Source: Hydrogenovibrio kuenenii DSM 12350 (GTDB lineage Bacteria > Pseudomonadota > Gammaproteobacteria > Thiomicrospirales > Thiomicrospiraceae). Taken from it: a stretch of DNA of 64,000 nt. Below the pieces are notes generated by a model. It was given only the letters and a program-made list of their open reading frames with translations, made no database searches and was not told where the DNA came from. Shown here piece by piece: positions 42,392-51,629 of this stretch; position 1 is the stretch's first letter, and each line of letters opens with the position of its first letter. Location: assembly GCF_000526715.1 (NCBI RefSeq), contig NZ_JAGP01000001.1, positions 496,001 to 560,000 on the forward strand. Direction: 5' to 3'. The position numbers and the translations under genes are program-made.

Positions 42392-44254
42392 ATGTGTGGA
42401 ATTGTTGGCGGAGTCGCCGAAAGAAATGTTGTTCCTATCCTTTTAGAAGGGCTTAGACGCCTCGAATATAGAGGGTATGATTCATCTGGTATTGCATTGT
42501 TAAATGCTTCCGACTCGGTAGGTTGTCAAATTCAACGCCTTAGAGCTGTTGGGAAAATTAAAGAACTCGATTCTAAAATCCAACAAAGTGCCTTGTTTGA
42601 TGGTCAAGTTGGTATTGCTCACACTCGTTGGGCAACTCATGGTATCCCTTCCGAAAATAACGCACACCCTCATGTTTGTAATAATGAAGTTGCTGTTGTT
42701 CATAATGGCATTATTGAAAATTACCATTTATTAAAAGACGTCCAGTTGGCAGAGGGTTACCGCTTTACCTCTGAAACAGATACTGAAGTGGTTGCTCATG
42801 CAGTGCATCATGAGCTCAAAACCTCTCATTCTTTATTGATAGCAGTTCAGCAGGCGATTACACATTTTGAAGGCGCTTATGCGTTGGGTGTGATCAGTCC
42901 TGAGTTCCCTGATACGCTTATAGCGGCAAGAAAAGGCAGTCCTTTGGTGATCGGTGTGGGGATAGGTGAGTTTTTTATTGCCTCGGATGTTTCCGCTTTG
43001 TTGCCTGTTACTCAGAACTTCATGTTTCTTGAGGATGGCGATGTCGCAGAGTTAACTCGACATGGCGTGAAGATTTTTAATCAAGATGGTCAGGTGGTTG
43101 AGAGAGAGGTGAAGCAGTCATCTTTGAATATGCATTCAGTTGAGCTGGGTGAGCATCGTCACTATATGCATAAAGAGATTTTTGAGCAGCCACAGGCGGT
43201 TATCGATACGCTTGAAGGGCGTATTTCGCAAGAGCATGTTTTGCCTTCTGCTTTTGGTTATCAAGCCGAATCTACTTTTAAATCGATTAAACAAGTTCAA
43301 GTTATTGCTTGTGGCACCAGTTATCACGCAGGAATGGTGTCAAAGTATTGGTTTGAAGATATTATTGGCTTGCCTTGTTCCGTTGAGGTGGCAAGTGAAT
43401 ATCGTTACCGAAATCCGGTGGTTCAAGAAAATACATTGTTTGTCACGATTAGTCAGTCCGGTGAAACGGCTGATACCTTAGCCGCACTTCAGCAAATTAA
43501 GCGATTTGCCAAAGAAAAGAATGTTTCAACGCTCACCATTTGTAATGTTCCTGAATCTAGTCTAACGCGTGAATCTGATTTAACGTTCCTAACACATGCC
43601 GGTCCAGAGATTGGTGTGGCTTCTACCAAAGCGTTTACCACTCAGTTGGTTGCACTCTCATTGCTGGTTACTGTTATTGGTAAGGTTCAACAGCGAATTT
43701 CAGAGGAGCGAGAAACAATTATTGTTAAAGGTCTGCAAAAACTTCCAGGTCTAATTAGCAATGCGCTTGCACATGAAGAAAGAATCACTGAGATTGCAAA
43801 AACCTTTGCTGATAAAGAGAATGCCTTGTTTTTGGGGCGAGGAACCATGTACCCGATCGCTATGGAAGGTGCTCTTAAATTAAAAGAGATTAGCTATATT
43901 CATGCCGAGGCTTACCCCGCAGGAGAGCTTAAGCATGGTCCACTTGCCTTGATTGATGAAAATATTCCGGTTATTGCTATTGCGCCTCATGATGATTTGC
44001 TGGAAAAGCTCAAGTCAAACTTACAGGAAGTGAAAGCACGTGGTGGGCAAATGATCATCTTTGAAGATGAGCAATCTAATATAGGCTCTGAAGATCAATT
44101 GATGGTTGTAAAGTCGACAAAAAATGTTGGGCGTATTACTGCGCCAATTACCTTTAATATCCCATTGCAGTTGTTGGCTTATCATGTAGCCTTGATTAAG
44201 GGGACTGATGTGGATCAGCCTAGGAATTTAGCAAAATCAGTGACAGTTGAATAA
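42392..44254 (+). CDS. glmS: Glutamine-fructose-6-phosphate aminotransferase
   Basis: The protein has 620 residues. The N-terminal glutaminase starts with the nucleophile Cys2 (MCGIVGGVAER) and has RGYDSSGIA and HTRWATHG. The two SIS domains carry CGTSYHAG, SQSGETADT and EIGVASTKAF, and the protein ends in the usual LAKSVTVE. It makes glucosamine-6-phosphate, feeding peptidoglycan and LPS. It is followed without any gap by the ddhD start (TAA then ATG), so expression of the sugar locus is tied to a housekeeping gene. There is no glmS ribozyme. Confidence 0.97.
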   Translation: MCGIVGGVAERNVVPILLEGLRRLEYRGYDSSGIALLNASDSVGCQIQRLRAVGKIKELDSKIQQSALFDGQVGIAHTRWATHGIPSENNAHPHVCNNEVAVVHNGIIENYHLLKDVQLAEGYRFTSETDTEVVAHAVHHELKTSHSLLIAVQQAITHFEGAYALGVISPEFPDTLIAARKGSPLVIGVGIGEFFIASDVSALLPVTQNFMFLEDGDVAELTRHGVKIFNQDGQVVEREVKQSSLNMHSVELGEHRHYMHKEIFEQPQAVIDTLEGRISQEHVLPSAFGYQAESTFKSIKQVQVIACGTSYHAGMVSKYWFEDIIGLPCSVEVASEYRYRNPVVQENTLFVTISQSGETADTLAALQQIKRFAKEKNVSTLTICNVPESSLTRESDLTFLTHAGPEIGVASTKAFTTQLVALSLLVTVIGKVQQRISEERETIIVKGLQKLPGLISNALAHEERITEIAKTFADKENALFLGRGTMYPIAMEGALKLKEISYIHAEAYPAGELKHGPLALIDENIPVIAIAPHDDLLEKLKSNLQEVKARGGQMIIFEDEQSNIGSEDQLMVVKSTKNVGRITAPITFNIPLQLLAYHVALIKGTDVDQPRNLAKSVTVE

Positions 44255-45241
44255 ATGAGTATGAAAGTAAAAACGGTAGAGGGAAAAGAGTTTTCTTCGG
44301 TTCAAGGTGTGGCTTTATTGGATTCAGCAATAAATGCAGGGTTGATTTTTGAGTATAGTTGTAAGAATGGGCAGTGTGGCGTCTGCAAAACAGCACTATT
44401 GGAAGGAGAGGTTAAGGAGTTAAAGCCGCAGCTTTCCCTTACTCAACAGGACTGTGAGAAAGGAATGGTTTTGAGTTGCTGTTGTGAGCCTGTTTCAGAT
44501 GTGTTGATTGATGCTGAAGATTTGAGTGCGTTACACGGAATAGAAGTTAAAACCCTTCCCGCAAGAATTAATGCTATTGAGCAAAAGTCTGCGGGTATAG
44601 TGAAAGTTAAGTTGAGGCTACCACCTTCAGCAGATTTTCAATTTTTAGAAGGGCAGTATATTGATGTAATTGGTCCAAATGGTGTTCAGAGAAGTTATTC
44701 TGTTGCAAGTACGTCAGCGAATAAGGAGATCGCACTTTTAATTAAAAAAGTTGAAGGTGGGGTTTTGAGTGAGTATTGGTTTGAGGTTGCTAAAGAAAAC
44801 GATTTGGTTCGCATAGAGGGGCCAAAAGGGACGTTTTTTGTAAGGGATGTAAATAAGCCGCTATTGTTTTTGGGGACAGGTACAGGGATTGCCCCAATTA
44901 TTTCGATGTTGAAACGCTTGAATGAAGATAAAAGTTTTGTGCAAAAATTTCCGATATATGTGTTTTGGGGTAATAGGCATGTAGAAGATTTTGTTTGGAA
45001 ACCTGTGTTGAAAAAGCTTAATGTTGAATTTTATCAAGTTTTATCTCGTTCTGATGAGGTTTGGGATAAATCGGTAGGTTATGTTCAAGATGTGGCTTTA
45101 GGTACAGTGCCTAGTATAAAAGAATTTCATGTGTATGCTTGTGGGTCAAACCAGATGATTCAGAATGCTAGGGAGCTGTTTTGTGGTGCAGGGTTGTTGG
45201 AAAAGAACTTTTTTTCGGATGCATTTGTACAAAGTTATTAA
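44255..45241 (+). CDS. ddhD: CDP-6-deoxy-delta-3,4-glucoseen reductase (E3)
   Basis: The protein has 328 residues. The N-terminal plant-type 2Fe-2S domain has Cys36, Cys41, Cys44 and a cysteine cluster at 75-77. An FNR-type FAD/NAD domain follows (RSYSVAST for FAD, LGTGTGIAPI for NAD). It passes electrons from NADH to the E1 dehydratase (rfbH product) to form CDP-4-keto-3,6-dideoxyglucose. An alternative start is ATG 44261. The ddh genes are usually ordered DABC, and here D, A, B, C follow directly, matching Yersinia/Salmonella loci. Confidence 0.92.
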   Translation: MSMKVKTVEGKEFSSVQGVALLDSAINAGLIFEYSCKNGQCGVCKTALLEGEVKELKPQLSLTQQDCEKGMVLSCCCEPVSDVLIDAEDLSALHGIEVKTLPARINAIEQKSAGIVKVKLRLPPSADFQFLEGQYIDVIGPNGVQRSYSVASTSANKEIALLIKKVEGGVLSEYWFEVAKENDLVRIEGPKGTFFVRDVNKPLLFLGTGTGIAPIISMLKRLNEDKSFVQKFPIYVFWGNRHVEDFVWKPVLKKLNVEFYQVLSRSDEVWDKSVGYVQDVALGTVPSIKEFHVYACGSNQMIQNARELFCGAGLLEKNFFSDAFVQSY

Positions 45242-45268
45242 TTTTTAAGAAAGTATGGGATGAATTGA

Positions 45269-46045
45269 ATGAAAGCAGTGATTTTGGCCGGTGGGTTAGG
45301 AACCCGCTTGAGTGAAGAGACAAGTGTACGACCTAAGCCTATGGTGGAAATCGGCGGAAAGCCTATTTTGTGGCATATTATGAAGATGTACTCATCACAT
45401 GGGATTAATGACTTTGTAATTTGCTGTGGATATAAGGGGTATGTAATTAAGGAGTATTTTGCGAACTATTTTTTACATCAGTCTGATGTGACATTTTGTA
45501 TGAAAGAAAATCGAATGGATGTTCATGAAAAGCGCGCAGAGCCTTGGACTGTAACCCTTGTTGATACGGGGGATAGTTCCATGACAGGTGGAAGGCTTGG
45601 AAGAGTGGCAGATTATATTAAAGATGATGAAGCTTTTTGTTTTACATACGGCGATGGTGTTTCTGACGTAAATATTTCAGCATTGGTTGAATTTCATAAA
45701 TCTCACGGAAAACAAGCTACGTTAACGGCGACTTACCCTCCTGGGCGTTTTGGGGCGTTAGATATTCAAAATCACCAAATTAAACAGTTTAAAGAGAAGC
45801 CTAAAGGTGATGGTGCAATGATTAATGGTGGTTTTTTTGTGCTTACCCCAAAGGTGTTGGAGCGAATCACGGGTGATGATTGTGTGTGGGAGCAAAAACC
45901 CTTAATGAGTCTTGCTGAGGAAGGAGAGTTGATGGCGTTTGAGCATGAAGGTTTTTGGCAGCCAATGGATACTCTTCGTGACAAAACTTATTTAGAAGAG
46001 CTTTGGGATTCCAAACAAGCACCTTGGAAAAGTTGGGAAGACTAG
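45269..46045 (+). CDS. rfbF: Glucose-1-phosphate cytidylyltransferase
   Basis: This 258-residue nucleotidyltransferase has [20 protein letters not shown] split at residues 6-25, GDGVSDVNI for metal binding, and [11 protein letters not shown] at the end, all typical of RfbF/DdhA. It makes CDP-glucose from CTP and glucose-1-phosphate, the first step of the 3,6-dideoxyhexose route. Start ATG 45269 follows ddhD by 27 bases; the upstream AGTATGGGATG-like region is a weak ribosome site. rfbG starts 4 bases after its stop. Confidence 0.95.
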   Translation: MKAVILAGGLGTRLSEETSVRPKPMVEIGGKPILWHIMKMYSSHGINDFVICCGYKGYVIKEYFANYFLHQSDVTFCMKENRMDVHEKRAEPWTVTLVDTGDSSMTGGRLGRVADYIKDDEAFCFTYGDGVSDVNISALVEFHKSHGKQATLTATYPPGRFGALDIQNHQIKQFKEKPKGDGAMINGGFFVLTPKVLERITGDDCVWEQKPLMSLAEEGELMAFEHEGFWQPMDTLRDKTYLEELWDSKQAPWKSWED

Positions 46046-46049
46046 AGCC

Positions 46050-47120
46050 ATGGTTGATCAGAGTTTTTGGCAAGGGAAAAAAGTATTTCTAACCGGTCAT
46101 ACTGGCTTTAAGGGGAGTTGGATGTCCCTTTGGTTGGCTGAGATGGGAGCGATAGTAAAAGGTTATGCATTGAGCCCGCCAACTAGTCCCAGTTTATTTC
46201 AAGAAGCCAAGATCTCCGGAAAAATAGATTCGCAGATTGGAGATATTAGAGATTTTGATGCACTCAAAGCAAGTATGTACGGTTTTAATCCCGATATCCT
46301 CATTCATATGGCTGCTCAACCCCTTGTAAGGTTGTCTTATAAAGAGCCTCTCGAGACCTATGATGTCAATGTTATGGGAACGGCTAAGGTACTTGAGGCA
46401 GCAAGAAGTTGTGAAAATCTTAAAGCAATAGTTAGTGTTACCACCGATAAGTGTTATGAAAACAAAGAGTGGGTTTGGGGGTATCGTGAGGATGAGCCAA
46501 TGGGAGGGTTTGATCCATATAGTAGCTCAAAAGGTTGTGCAGAGCTTGTTACTTCAGCATATCGACGTTCGTTTTTGCAGTCTGAAAATGTAGGGCTAGC
46601 TTCGGCTCGGGCAGGTAATGTTATTGGGGGTGGTGATTGGGCAGAAGATAGATTGATTCCTGATATTCTACGTGCCTTTGAGAAAAATAATGCTGTAGTT
46701 GTTCGTAACCCTAAATCAACGCGTCCATGGCAGCATGTTCTTGAGCCATTGTCAGGGTATTTGGTACTGGCTCAAAACCTTTATCAAAATCCAGATAAGT
46801 ATGCTGAAGGCTGGAATTTTGGTCCTAATGAGGAAGATGCAAAACCTGTTGATTGGATTTTAGACAAAATATCAGCGCTTTGGCCTGACTCTGAATGGAA
46901 GTTAGATGAAGGTGATCACCCGCATGAAGCAGGTTATTTAAAGCTGGATATTTCAAAAGCCAAGTCTTACCTGTATTGGCAACCTACTTGGCGTCTGGAG
47001 CAAACTTTAGAGCGGATTGTTAGATGGCACAAAGCATGGTTAAGTGAAGAAGATATGCAGCATGTGTGTTTAGAAGAAATTAATGATTACATGAGAGATA
47101 TGAATAATGCAAACCACTGA
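46050..47120 (+). CDS. rfbG: CDP-glucose 4,6-dehydratase
   Basis: This 356-residue extended SDR has the NAD motif TGHTGFKGSW near residue 13, HMAAQPLVRLSY, the catalytic TTDKCYENKEW and YSSSKGCAELV (Tyr-x3-Lys). SARAGNVIGGGDWAEDR follows. It converts CDP-glucose to CDP-4-keto-6-deoxyglucose using internal NAD recycling. Its last bases overlap the start of rfbH by 14, showing tight coupling. Confidence 0.96.
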   Translation: MVDQSFWQGKKVFLTGHTGFKGSWMSLWLAEMGAIVKGYALSPPTSPSLFQEAKISGKIDSQIGDIRDFDALKASMYGFNPDILIHMAAQPLVRLSYKEPLETYDVNVMGTAKVLEAARSCENLKAIVSVTTDKCYENKEWVWGYREDEPMGGFDPYSSSKGCAELVTSAYRRSFLQSENVGLASARAGNVIGGGDWAEDRLIPDILRAFEKNNAVVVRNPKSTRPWQHVLEPLSGYLVLAQNLYQNPDKYAEGWNFGPNEEDAKPVDWILDKISALWPDSEWKLDEGDHPHEAGYLKLDISKAKSYLYWQPTWRLEQTLERIVRWHKAWLSEEDMQHVCLEEINDYMRDMNNANH

Positions 47121-48423
47121 ATCAATTAGAAGCGAAATTTCTGAGTTAGTAAAGAAATATGCTGAACTACAGTACGCTGAAAAACCATTTGAGCCAGGAA
47201 AGTCGGTTGTGCCGCCCTCAGGAAAAGTCATTGGTGAACTGGAGCTTCAATATATGGTTGAAGCATCGTTAGATGGTTGGTTGACTACAGGGCGTTTTAA
47301 CGAACAATTTGAAAAAGAATTGGCAGAATTTATTGGGGTGAACCACCTTATTACGGTTAACTCAGGTTCTTCAGCAAATTTGGTTGCCTTTGCAGCATTA
47401 ACATCACCTAAATTAGGTAATAGGGCTGTTAAGAAAGGGGATGAGGTTATCGGGGTTGCTGCAGGATTTCCAACAACTGTTAACCCCATAGTTCAATTCG
47501 GTGCTATTCCTGTTTTTGTGGATGTAGATATTAAAACTCATAATGTGAATGCGGACTTGATTGAGGCTGCCATTACACCTAAAACCAAAGCAATTATGTT
47601 GGCTCATACTCTTGGTAACCCATTTGATATAGCCAAAGTAAAAGCAATATGTGAAAAGCATAATTTATGGCTGGTTGAAGATTGTTGTGATGCATTGGGT
47701 GCAAAGTATGATGGTCAGCATGTCGGGACATTTGGTGATATTGCAACTTGTAGTTTCTATCCTGCCCACCATATAACAATGGGTGAGGGAGGGGCGGTTT
47801 TTACTAAAAATCCACAGTTGATTGCGATTGCTGAATCATTTAGGGATTGGGGTAGAGACTGTTATTGCAAGCCTGGATGTGATAACACCTGCGGTACTAG
47901 ATTTAATATGCAGCTAGGGGATCTTCCGCAGGGGTATGATCATAAATATACCTACTCTCACCTAGGCTATAACTTAAAAATTTCAGATATGCAAGCCGCT
48001 TGTGGATTAGCTCAGTTAAAGCGATTGCCTGAATTTATAGAAAAGCGCAATACTAATTTTGATTATCTGAAAAAGCGCTTAGCTTCTGTAACTGATTTTA
48101 TCGAGCTAACAGAGCCAACAGAGGGGTCTAATCCTTCATGGTTTGGTTTTCCAGTTACGGTTAAAGAGTCAACGGGAATTAATCGCGTTGACTTAACAAA
48201 ATATCTGGATCAACAGAAAATTGGAACAAGATTGTTGTTTGCTGGAAATTTAATTCGACAGCCATACTTTAAAGATATTGAGTATAGGGTCGTTGGAGAT
48301 TTGACTAATACAGATGAAACGATGAATCAAACACTTTGGCTTGGTATTTATCCGGGTTTAGGAAAAGAGCAGCTGGATTATATAGCTGAAAAACTAGAAG
48401 AGTTTTTTGGTGTGAATTTCTAA
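47107..48423 (+). CDS. rfbH: CDP-4-keto-6-deoxyglucose-3-dehydratase (E1)
   Basis: The protein has 438 residues. It is an aminotransferase-fold enzyme in which PMP is not tethered: FYPAHHITMGEGG has His221/His222 where aminotransferases hold the PLP lysine, the hallmark of E1. The cysteines for its 2Fe-2S cluster are in CYCKPGCDNTC near residue 252. With ddhD it removes the 3-hydroxyl to give CDP-4-keto-3,6-dideoxyglucose, the branching point to yersiniose, paratose, abequose, tyvelose or ascarylose. No abe/prt/tyv/asc-type gene directly follows; the next gene is a HAD phosphatase. Confidence 0.95.
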   Translation: MQTTESIRSEISELVKKYAELQYAEKPFEPGKSVVPPSGKVIGELELQYMVEASLDGWLTTGRFNEQFEKELAEFIGVNHLITVNSGSSANLVAFAALTSPKLGNRAVKKGDEVIGVAAGFPTTVNPIVQFGAIPVFVDVDIKTHNVNADLIEAAITPKTKAIMLAHTLGNPFDIAKVKAICEKHNLWLVEDCCDALGAKYDGQHVGTFGDIATCSFYPAHHITMGEGGAVFTKNPQLIAIAESFRDWGRDCYCKPGCDNTCGTRFNMQLGDLPQGYDHKYTYSHLGYNLKISDMQAACGLAQLKRLPEFIEKRNTNFDYLKKRLASVTDFIELTEPTEGSNPSWFGFPVTVKESTGINRVDLTKYLDQQKIGTRLLFAGNLIRQPYFKDIEYRVVGDLTNTDETMNQTLWLGIYPGLGKEQLDYIAEKLEEFFGVNF

Positions 48424-48442
48424 TTGAGCAATAGTTGGAATT

Positions 48443-49045
48443 ATGCATATTATTTTTGATTTGGATGGGACTCTGATTGATAGCAGGCAGGGGATTTTAA
48501 ATACGTTGGATGTTGTAAGTCAAAAGGTTATAGGATCAAAATTTCAGTGCAATGTGTCTCAAATAGGCCCTCCTATTGCGGAAATGCTGAAGTTGTTTTT
48601 TCCAGATGTTTCAGGTAAGGATATGAATCTTGCTCTTACTGAGTTTAGAGGACACTACGATAGTCAAGGTTGGTCAGAATATAAGCTATATGATGATATA
48701 AAGTCTGTTTTAAATAAATTGAAAAAGAAAGGCTATAAACTTTCGGTTGCAACTAATAAGCCGAAAATTCCAACCTGTAAAATTTTGAAAGACGCTGGGA
48801 TCGAAAAAATGTTTGAAAATATTTTATGTTTTGATGCTGACAAGTATTTATCAAAGTCTTCTATGGTGACTGAAATTATTTGTGCTGGTAGAGATTCATA
48901 TGTCATGGTGGGAGACTCGTATGATGACGGTAAGGCTGCTAAGGAAAATGGAATTAAATTTGTTTATTGTAGTTATGGTTTTGGTCTGGCAGAAGATTAT
49001 GCCGCGAGAATTCAAAGCTTTAGCGAGCTGTTAGAGGTGGTGTAA
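48443..49045 (+). CDS. HAD family hydrolase
   Basis: This 200-residue HAD phosphatase has IFDLDGTLID (Asp6/Asp8), SVATNKPKI (Thr) and VGDSYDDGKAA. The cap (about 15-85) is of the small helical type as in phosphoglycolate phosphatases. The substrate is probably a sugar or cyclitol phosphate made by the cassette genes that follow. Its stop abuts the aldolase start (TAA then ATG). It could serve as the final dephosphorylation step. The AT-rich codon use fits the rest of this cassette. Confidence 0.87.
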   Translation: MHIIFDLDGTLIDSRQGILNTLDVVSQKVIGSKFQCNVSQIGPPIAEMLKLFFPDVSGKDMNLALTEFRGHYDSQGWSEYKLYDDIKSVLNKLKKKGYKLSVATNKPKIPTCKILKDAGIEKMFENILCFDADKYLSKSSMVTEIICAGRDSYVMVGDSYDDGKAAKENGIKFVYCSYGFGLAEDYAARIQSFSELLEVV

Positions 49046-49882
49046 ATGAAGAAAGATTCAGTAATTTTTGACTGTACGATTAGGGAAGCTGGCTACCAGA
49101 CAGGGTGGCATTTTGATAAGAAATTTGTTATTGAATGGTACCAGTTACTTTTGGCTTCGAAAATAGATTATATGGAATTAGGTTTCTTTCATGATCAGAA
49201 GCATGATCCGGGTCGAGGGATTTATCGATATTGTTCTCAAAGAAACCAGGAAATTAAGGATGTTCTTGAGCGGATAAAAAGTAGAACTAAGCTGTCATCT
49301 ATGCTTGACTTGCAAAGACCACTTTCAGAAATCCTGCCACAGGAAGACACAATTATCGATACAATAAGGATAATTAATAGGTCACACGAAAATGATTTTA
49401 ACGCATTAGCTAAAAAAGTTGAGGAGCTTAGTAATAAAGGTTACGAAGTTTGCATTAATTATACGAGTTCTGGCTATAACACAAGAGAAATGAATAGAGA
49501 TTTTCTACAATTTTCGAAGGATTCTGGTGTTTCAGCTGTCTATTTTGCAGACACAGAAAGTGTGTTTACTGAAGATTATGTAAAAGAGCTAATTGAAGAG
49601 TGTGATGCTCTTGATGTGACAAATTATGGATTGCATTTTCATGATAAGAGAGGTTTAGCAAAAGACCTGATGACAATGTCATATGAGATGGGGTGCAGAA
49701 AATTCGATTCAACATTACTTGGATTCGGTGGGAAGTGGCATGATTGGAACTTAACATCAGAATTTATATTTGAGTTTTTTGAAATAAAACCTGATCCTGT
49801 TGAGTTTAATAATAGAAGAAGAGACTTGGTTCAGCAAATTATTAAATACAAACAATATGATACAACAGTTATTGAAGACTAA
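49046..49882 (+). CDS. DRE-TIM metallolyase / aldolase-like protein (HMGL-like)
   Basis: This 278-residue TIM-barrel protein has DCTIRE at residues 9-14, the DRE-TIM start, with a metal site LHFHDKRG (His-x-His) near residue 196. It belongs to the HMGL-like/pyruvate carboxyltransferase superfamily but is not isopropylmalate or homocitrate synthase. In LPS loci this type is annotated only as an aldolase-like protein. It could join or split a two- or three-carbon unit such as pyruvate with a sugar aldehyde. It is contiguous with the HAD gene and 5 bases before the SDR gene. Confidence 0.8.
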   Translation: MKKDSVIFDCTIREAGYQTGWHFDKKFVIEWYQLLLASKIDYMELGFFHDQKHDPGRGIYRYCSQRNQEIKDVLERIKSRTKLSSMLDLQRPLSEILPQEDTIIDTIRIINRSHENDFNALAKKVEELSNKGYEVCINYTSSGYNTREMNRDFLQFSKDSGVSAVYFADTESVFTEDYVKELIEECDALDVTNYGLHFHDKRGLAKDLMTMSYEMGCRKFDSTLLGFGGKWHDWNLTSEFIFEFFEIKPDPVEFNNRRRDLVQQIIKYKQYDTTVIED

Positions 49883-49887
49883 TTTTT

Positions 49888-50547
49888 ATGAATGTTTTGA
49901 TAACCGGTGGTAATGGTGGGATAGGTTCTGCTATTAAAGAAGTTTTTTTAGATAATCAAGCTAACATATTTTCTCCTAGTAGCAAGGAAGTTGATCTTGT
50001 TTCCGAAGATTCTATTTACCGTTACCTTGAAAAATTGCCCGAGATTGATGTTTTTATACATTGTGCAGGGATAAATGAACCTGTTCCGTTTTTAAGTTTA
50101 GTAAAAGATTCTCTCAATGATACTTTGTCTGTAAATGTTCTTTCTGCCGTCGAAATTTCTCAGTATATGCTTACAAAAATGAAAAAAAGAAAGTTTGGAA
50201 GAATGGTTTACGTTTCATCGCTTTGGTCAACTCTTGGCAGAGAAGGTAGATCCTCTTATTCTATGAGTAAAGCAGCCTTGGACGCACTGATGAGAAATAT
50301 TGCTGTCGAATTTGGTAAATACGATATTTTAATTAATTCTGTTGTCCCAGGATTTGTAGATACTCCCTTGACTAGGAAAAACTTGAGTCAAGAACGTATT
50401 AATGAAATTACAAATAATACGCCAATTAATAAACTTGTTTCAGCTGAAGAAATTGCTCAGATAACTTATTTTTTGTGCAGAAAGGAAAATCAGTCAATTA
50501 CAGGACAGTCTATTTTTGTTGATGGTGGATATTCTATTTTAGGTTAA
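49888..50547 (+). CDS. Short-chain dehydrogenase/reductase
   Basis: This 219-residue classical SDR has ITGGNGGIG at the start, HCAGINEP, Ser in YVSSLW and Tyr-Ser-Met-Ser-Lys (YSMSK) as the catalytic set, and a final GQSIFVDGGYSI. It is slightly short for the family. It probably reduces or oxidises a hydroxyl of the cassette's intermediate with NAD(P). It lies between the aldolase and the cyclase gene with gaps of 5 and 15 bases. A FabG-like fatty acid role is unlikely here. Confidence 0.88.
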   Translation: MNVLITGGNGGIGSAIKEVFLDNQANIFSPSSKEVDLVSEDSIYRYLEKLPEIDVFIHCAGINEPVPFLSLVKDSLNDTLSVNVLSAVEISQYMLTKMKKRKFGRMVYVSSLWSTLGREGRSSYSMSKAALDALMRNIAVEFGKYDILINSVVPGFVDTPLTRKNLSQERINEITNNTPINKLVSAEEIAQITYFLCRKENQSITGQSIFVDGGYSILG

Positions 50548-50562
50548 AAAGGTGTTTGAAGA

Positions 50563-51624
50563 ATGAATACAATTGCGATTAATTCGGGCGAAAAGAATTA
50601 TGAAGTTACAGTTTTAAATCAGAAAAGTTTACAAAGTGAATTTGATGGGATCGCTAATAAATATAGAAAATTGGTAATTTTAGTTGATGCCAATATTAAG
50701 GCTTTATATCCTGATATTGTAGATTATGAAAAATATGATTATCTGGTGCTGGATGCGACTGAAGAACAAAAAAGTTTTCACAACTTAGATTTGGTATTTG
50801 ATTTTTATCAAAAAATTGGTATGCAGAAAAAAGATGTTGTAATAGCACTAGGCGGTGGAATTATTCAGGATATAGTTTCCTTAACAACAAAAATTTATTG
50901 GAGAGGCATTGATCACTATCTTGTTCCGACAACTTTGTTATCTATGGCAGATAGTTCAATAGGAGCTAAATGTGGTATTAATTATAGAGACAAAAAGAAC
51001 CAGATAGCAGTTTTTTATTCACCTTCTGGTGTTATTCAAAATCTGGAGTTTTTGAACACACTCAAAGATGAAGATATTGTTTCTGGTGTTGGAGAGATTG
51101 TTAAGCTTTTAATTACTAGTAGTGAAGAAGATTTTATTTTTCTTGAAAATAACATTCTTGATGCTTTAAAAGATCGGTCAAGATTTGCAGAACTTATCAT
51201 TAGAAGTTTGTTATCGAAGAAAGCTGTTATTGAAGAAGATGAGTATGAATCAGACTTAAGACGTGTGTTGAACTATGGACATACTCTAGGGCATGCTGTC
51301 GAGTCTTTAAGTAATTATGCAATTCCTCACGGTGTGGCTGTTTTATGGGGTATGGATATCATGAATTATGTTGCCAAACAAAGAGGGTATATGCCGGAAA
51401 CTTTATATCAAAGAATAAATCACTTGATTGTAAGCATCTACGATATTTCAAAAATAACAGTTGGTGATTATGAAAAATTACTAAATTTAGTGAAAAGTGA
51501 TAAGAAGGTTGAAGGCAGTAAAATTAATATTGTATACCCAGAAGCTCTTGGCAGATTAGTTATTAAACCAATCGAAATTGACAATAATTTTTTGCAAAAT
51601 ATTAAAGAATATTATGGTGAGTAA
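50563..51624 (+). CDS. 3-dehydroquinate synthase-like sugar phosphate cyclase
   Basis: This 353-residue protein of the dehydroquinate synthase fold has IALGGGIIQD (NAD), PTTLLSMADSSIGAKCGIN, GVGEIVKLLI (Glu) and LNYGHTLGHAVE with a later PHGVAVLWGM (His). The metal ligands Glu, His, His are present. DSSIGAKCGIN differs from AroB's DSSVGGKTG, so it is likely a separate branch such as a heptulose- or hexose-phosphate cyclase and not the housekeeping AroB. It would form a carbocycle from a ketose phosphate. The next gene is a sugar kinase. Confidence 0.82.
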   Translation: MNTIAINSGEKNYEVTVLNQKSLQSEFDGIANKYRKLVILVDANIKALYPDIVDYEKYDYLVLDATEEQKSFHNLDLVFDFYQKIGMQKKDVVIALGGGIIQDIVSLTTKIYWRGIDHYLVPTTLLSMADSSIGAKCGINYRDKKNQIAVFYSPSGVIQNLEFLNTLKDEDIVSGVGEIVKLLITSSEEDFIFLENNILDALKDRSRFAELIIRSLLSKKAVIEEDEYESDLRRVLNYGHTLGHAVESLSNYAIPHGVAVLWGMDIMNYVAKQRGYMPETLYQRINHLIVSIYDISKITVGDYEKLLNLVKSDKKVEGSKINIVYPEALGRLVIKPIEIDNNFLQNIKEYYGE

Positions 51625-51629
51625 CTGTC

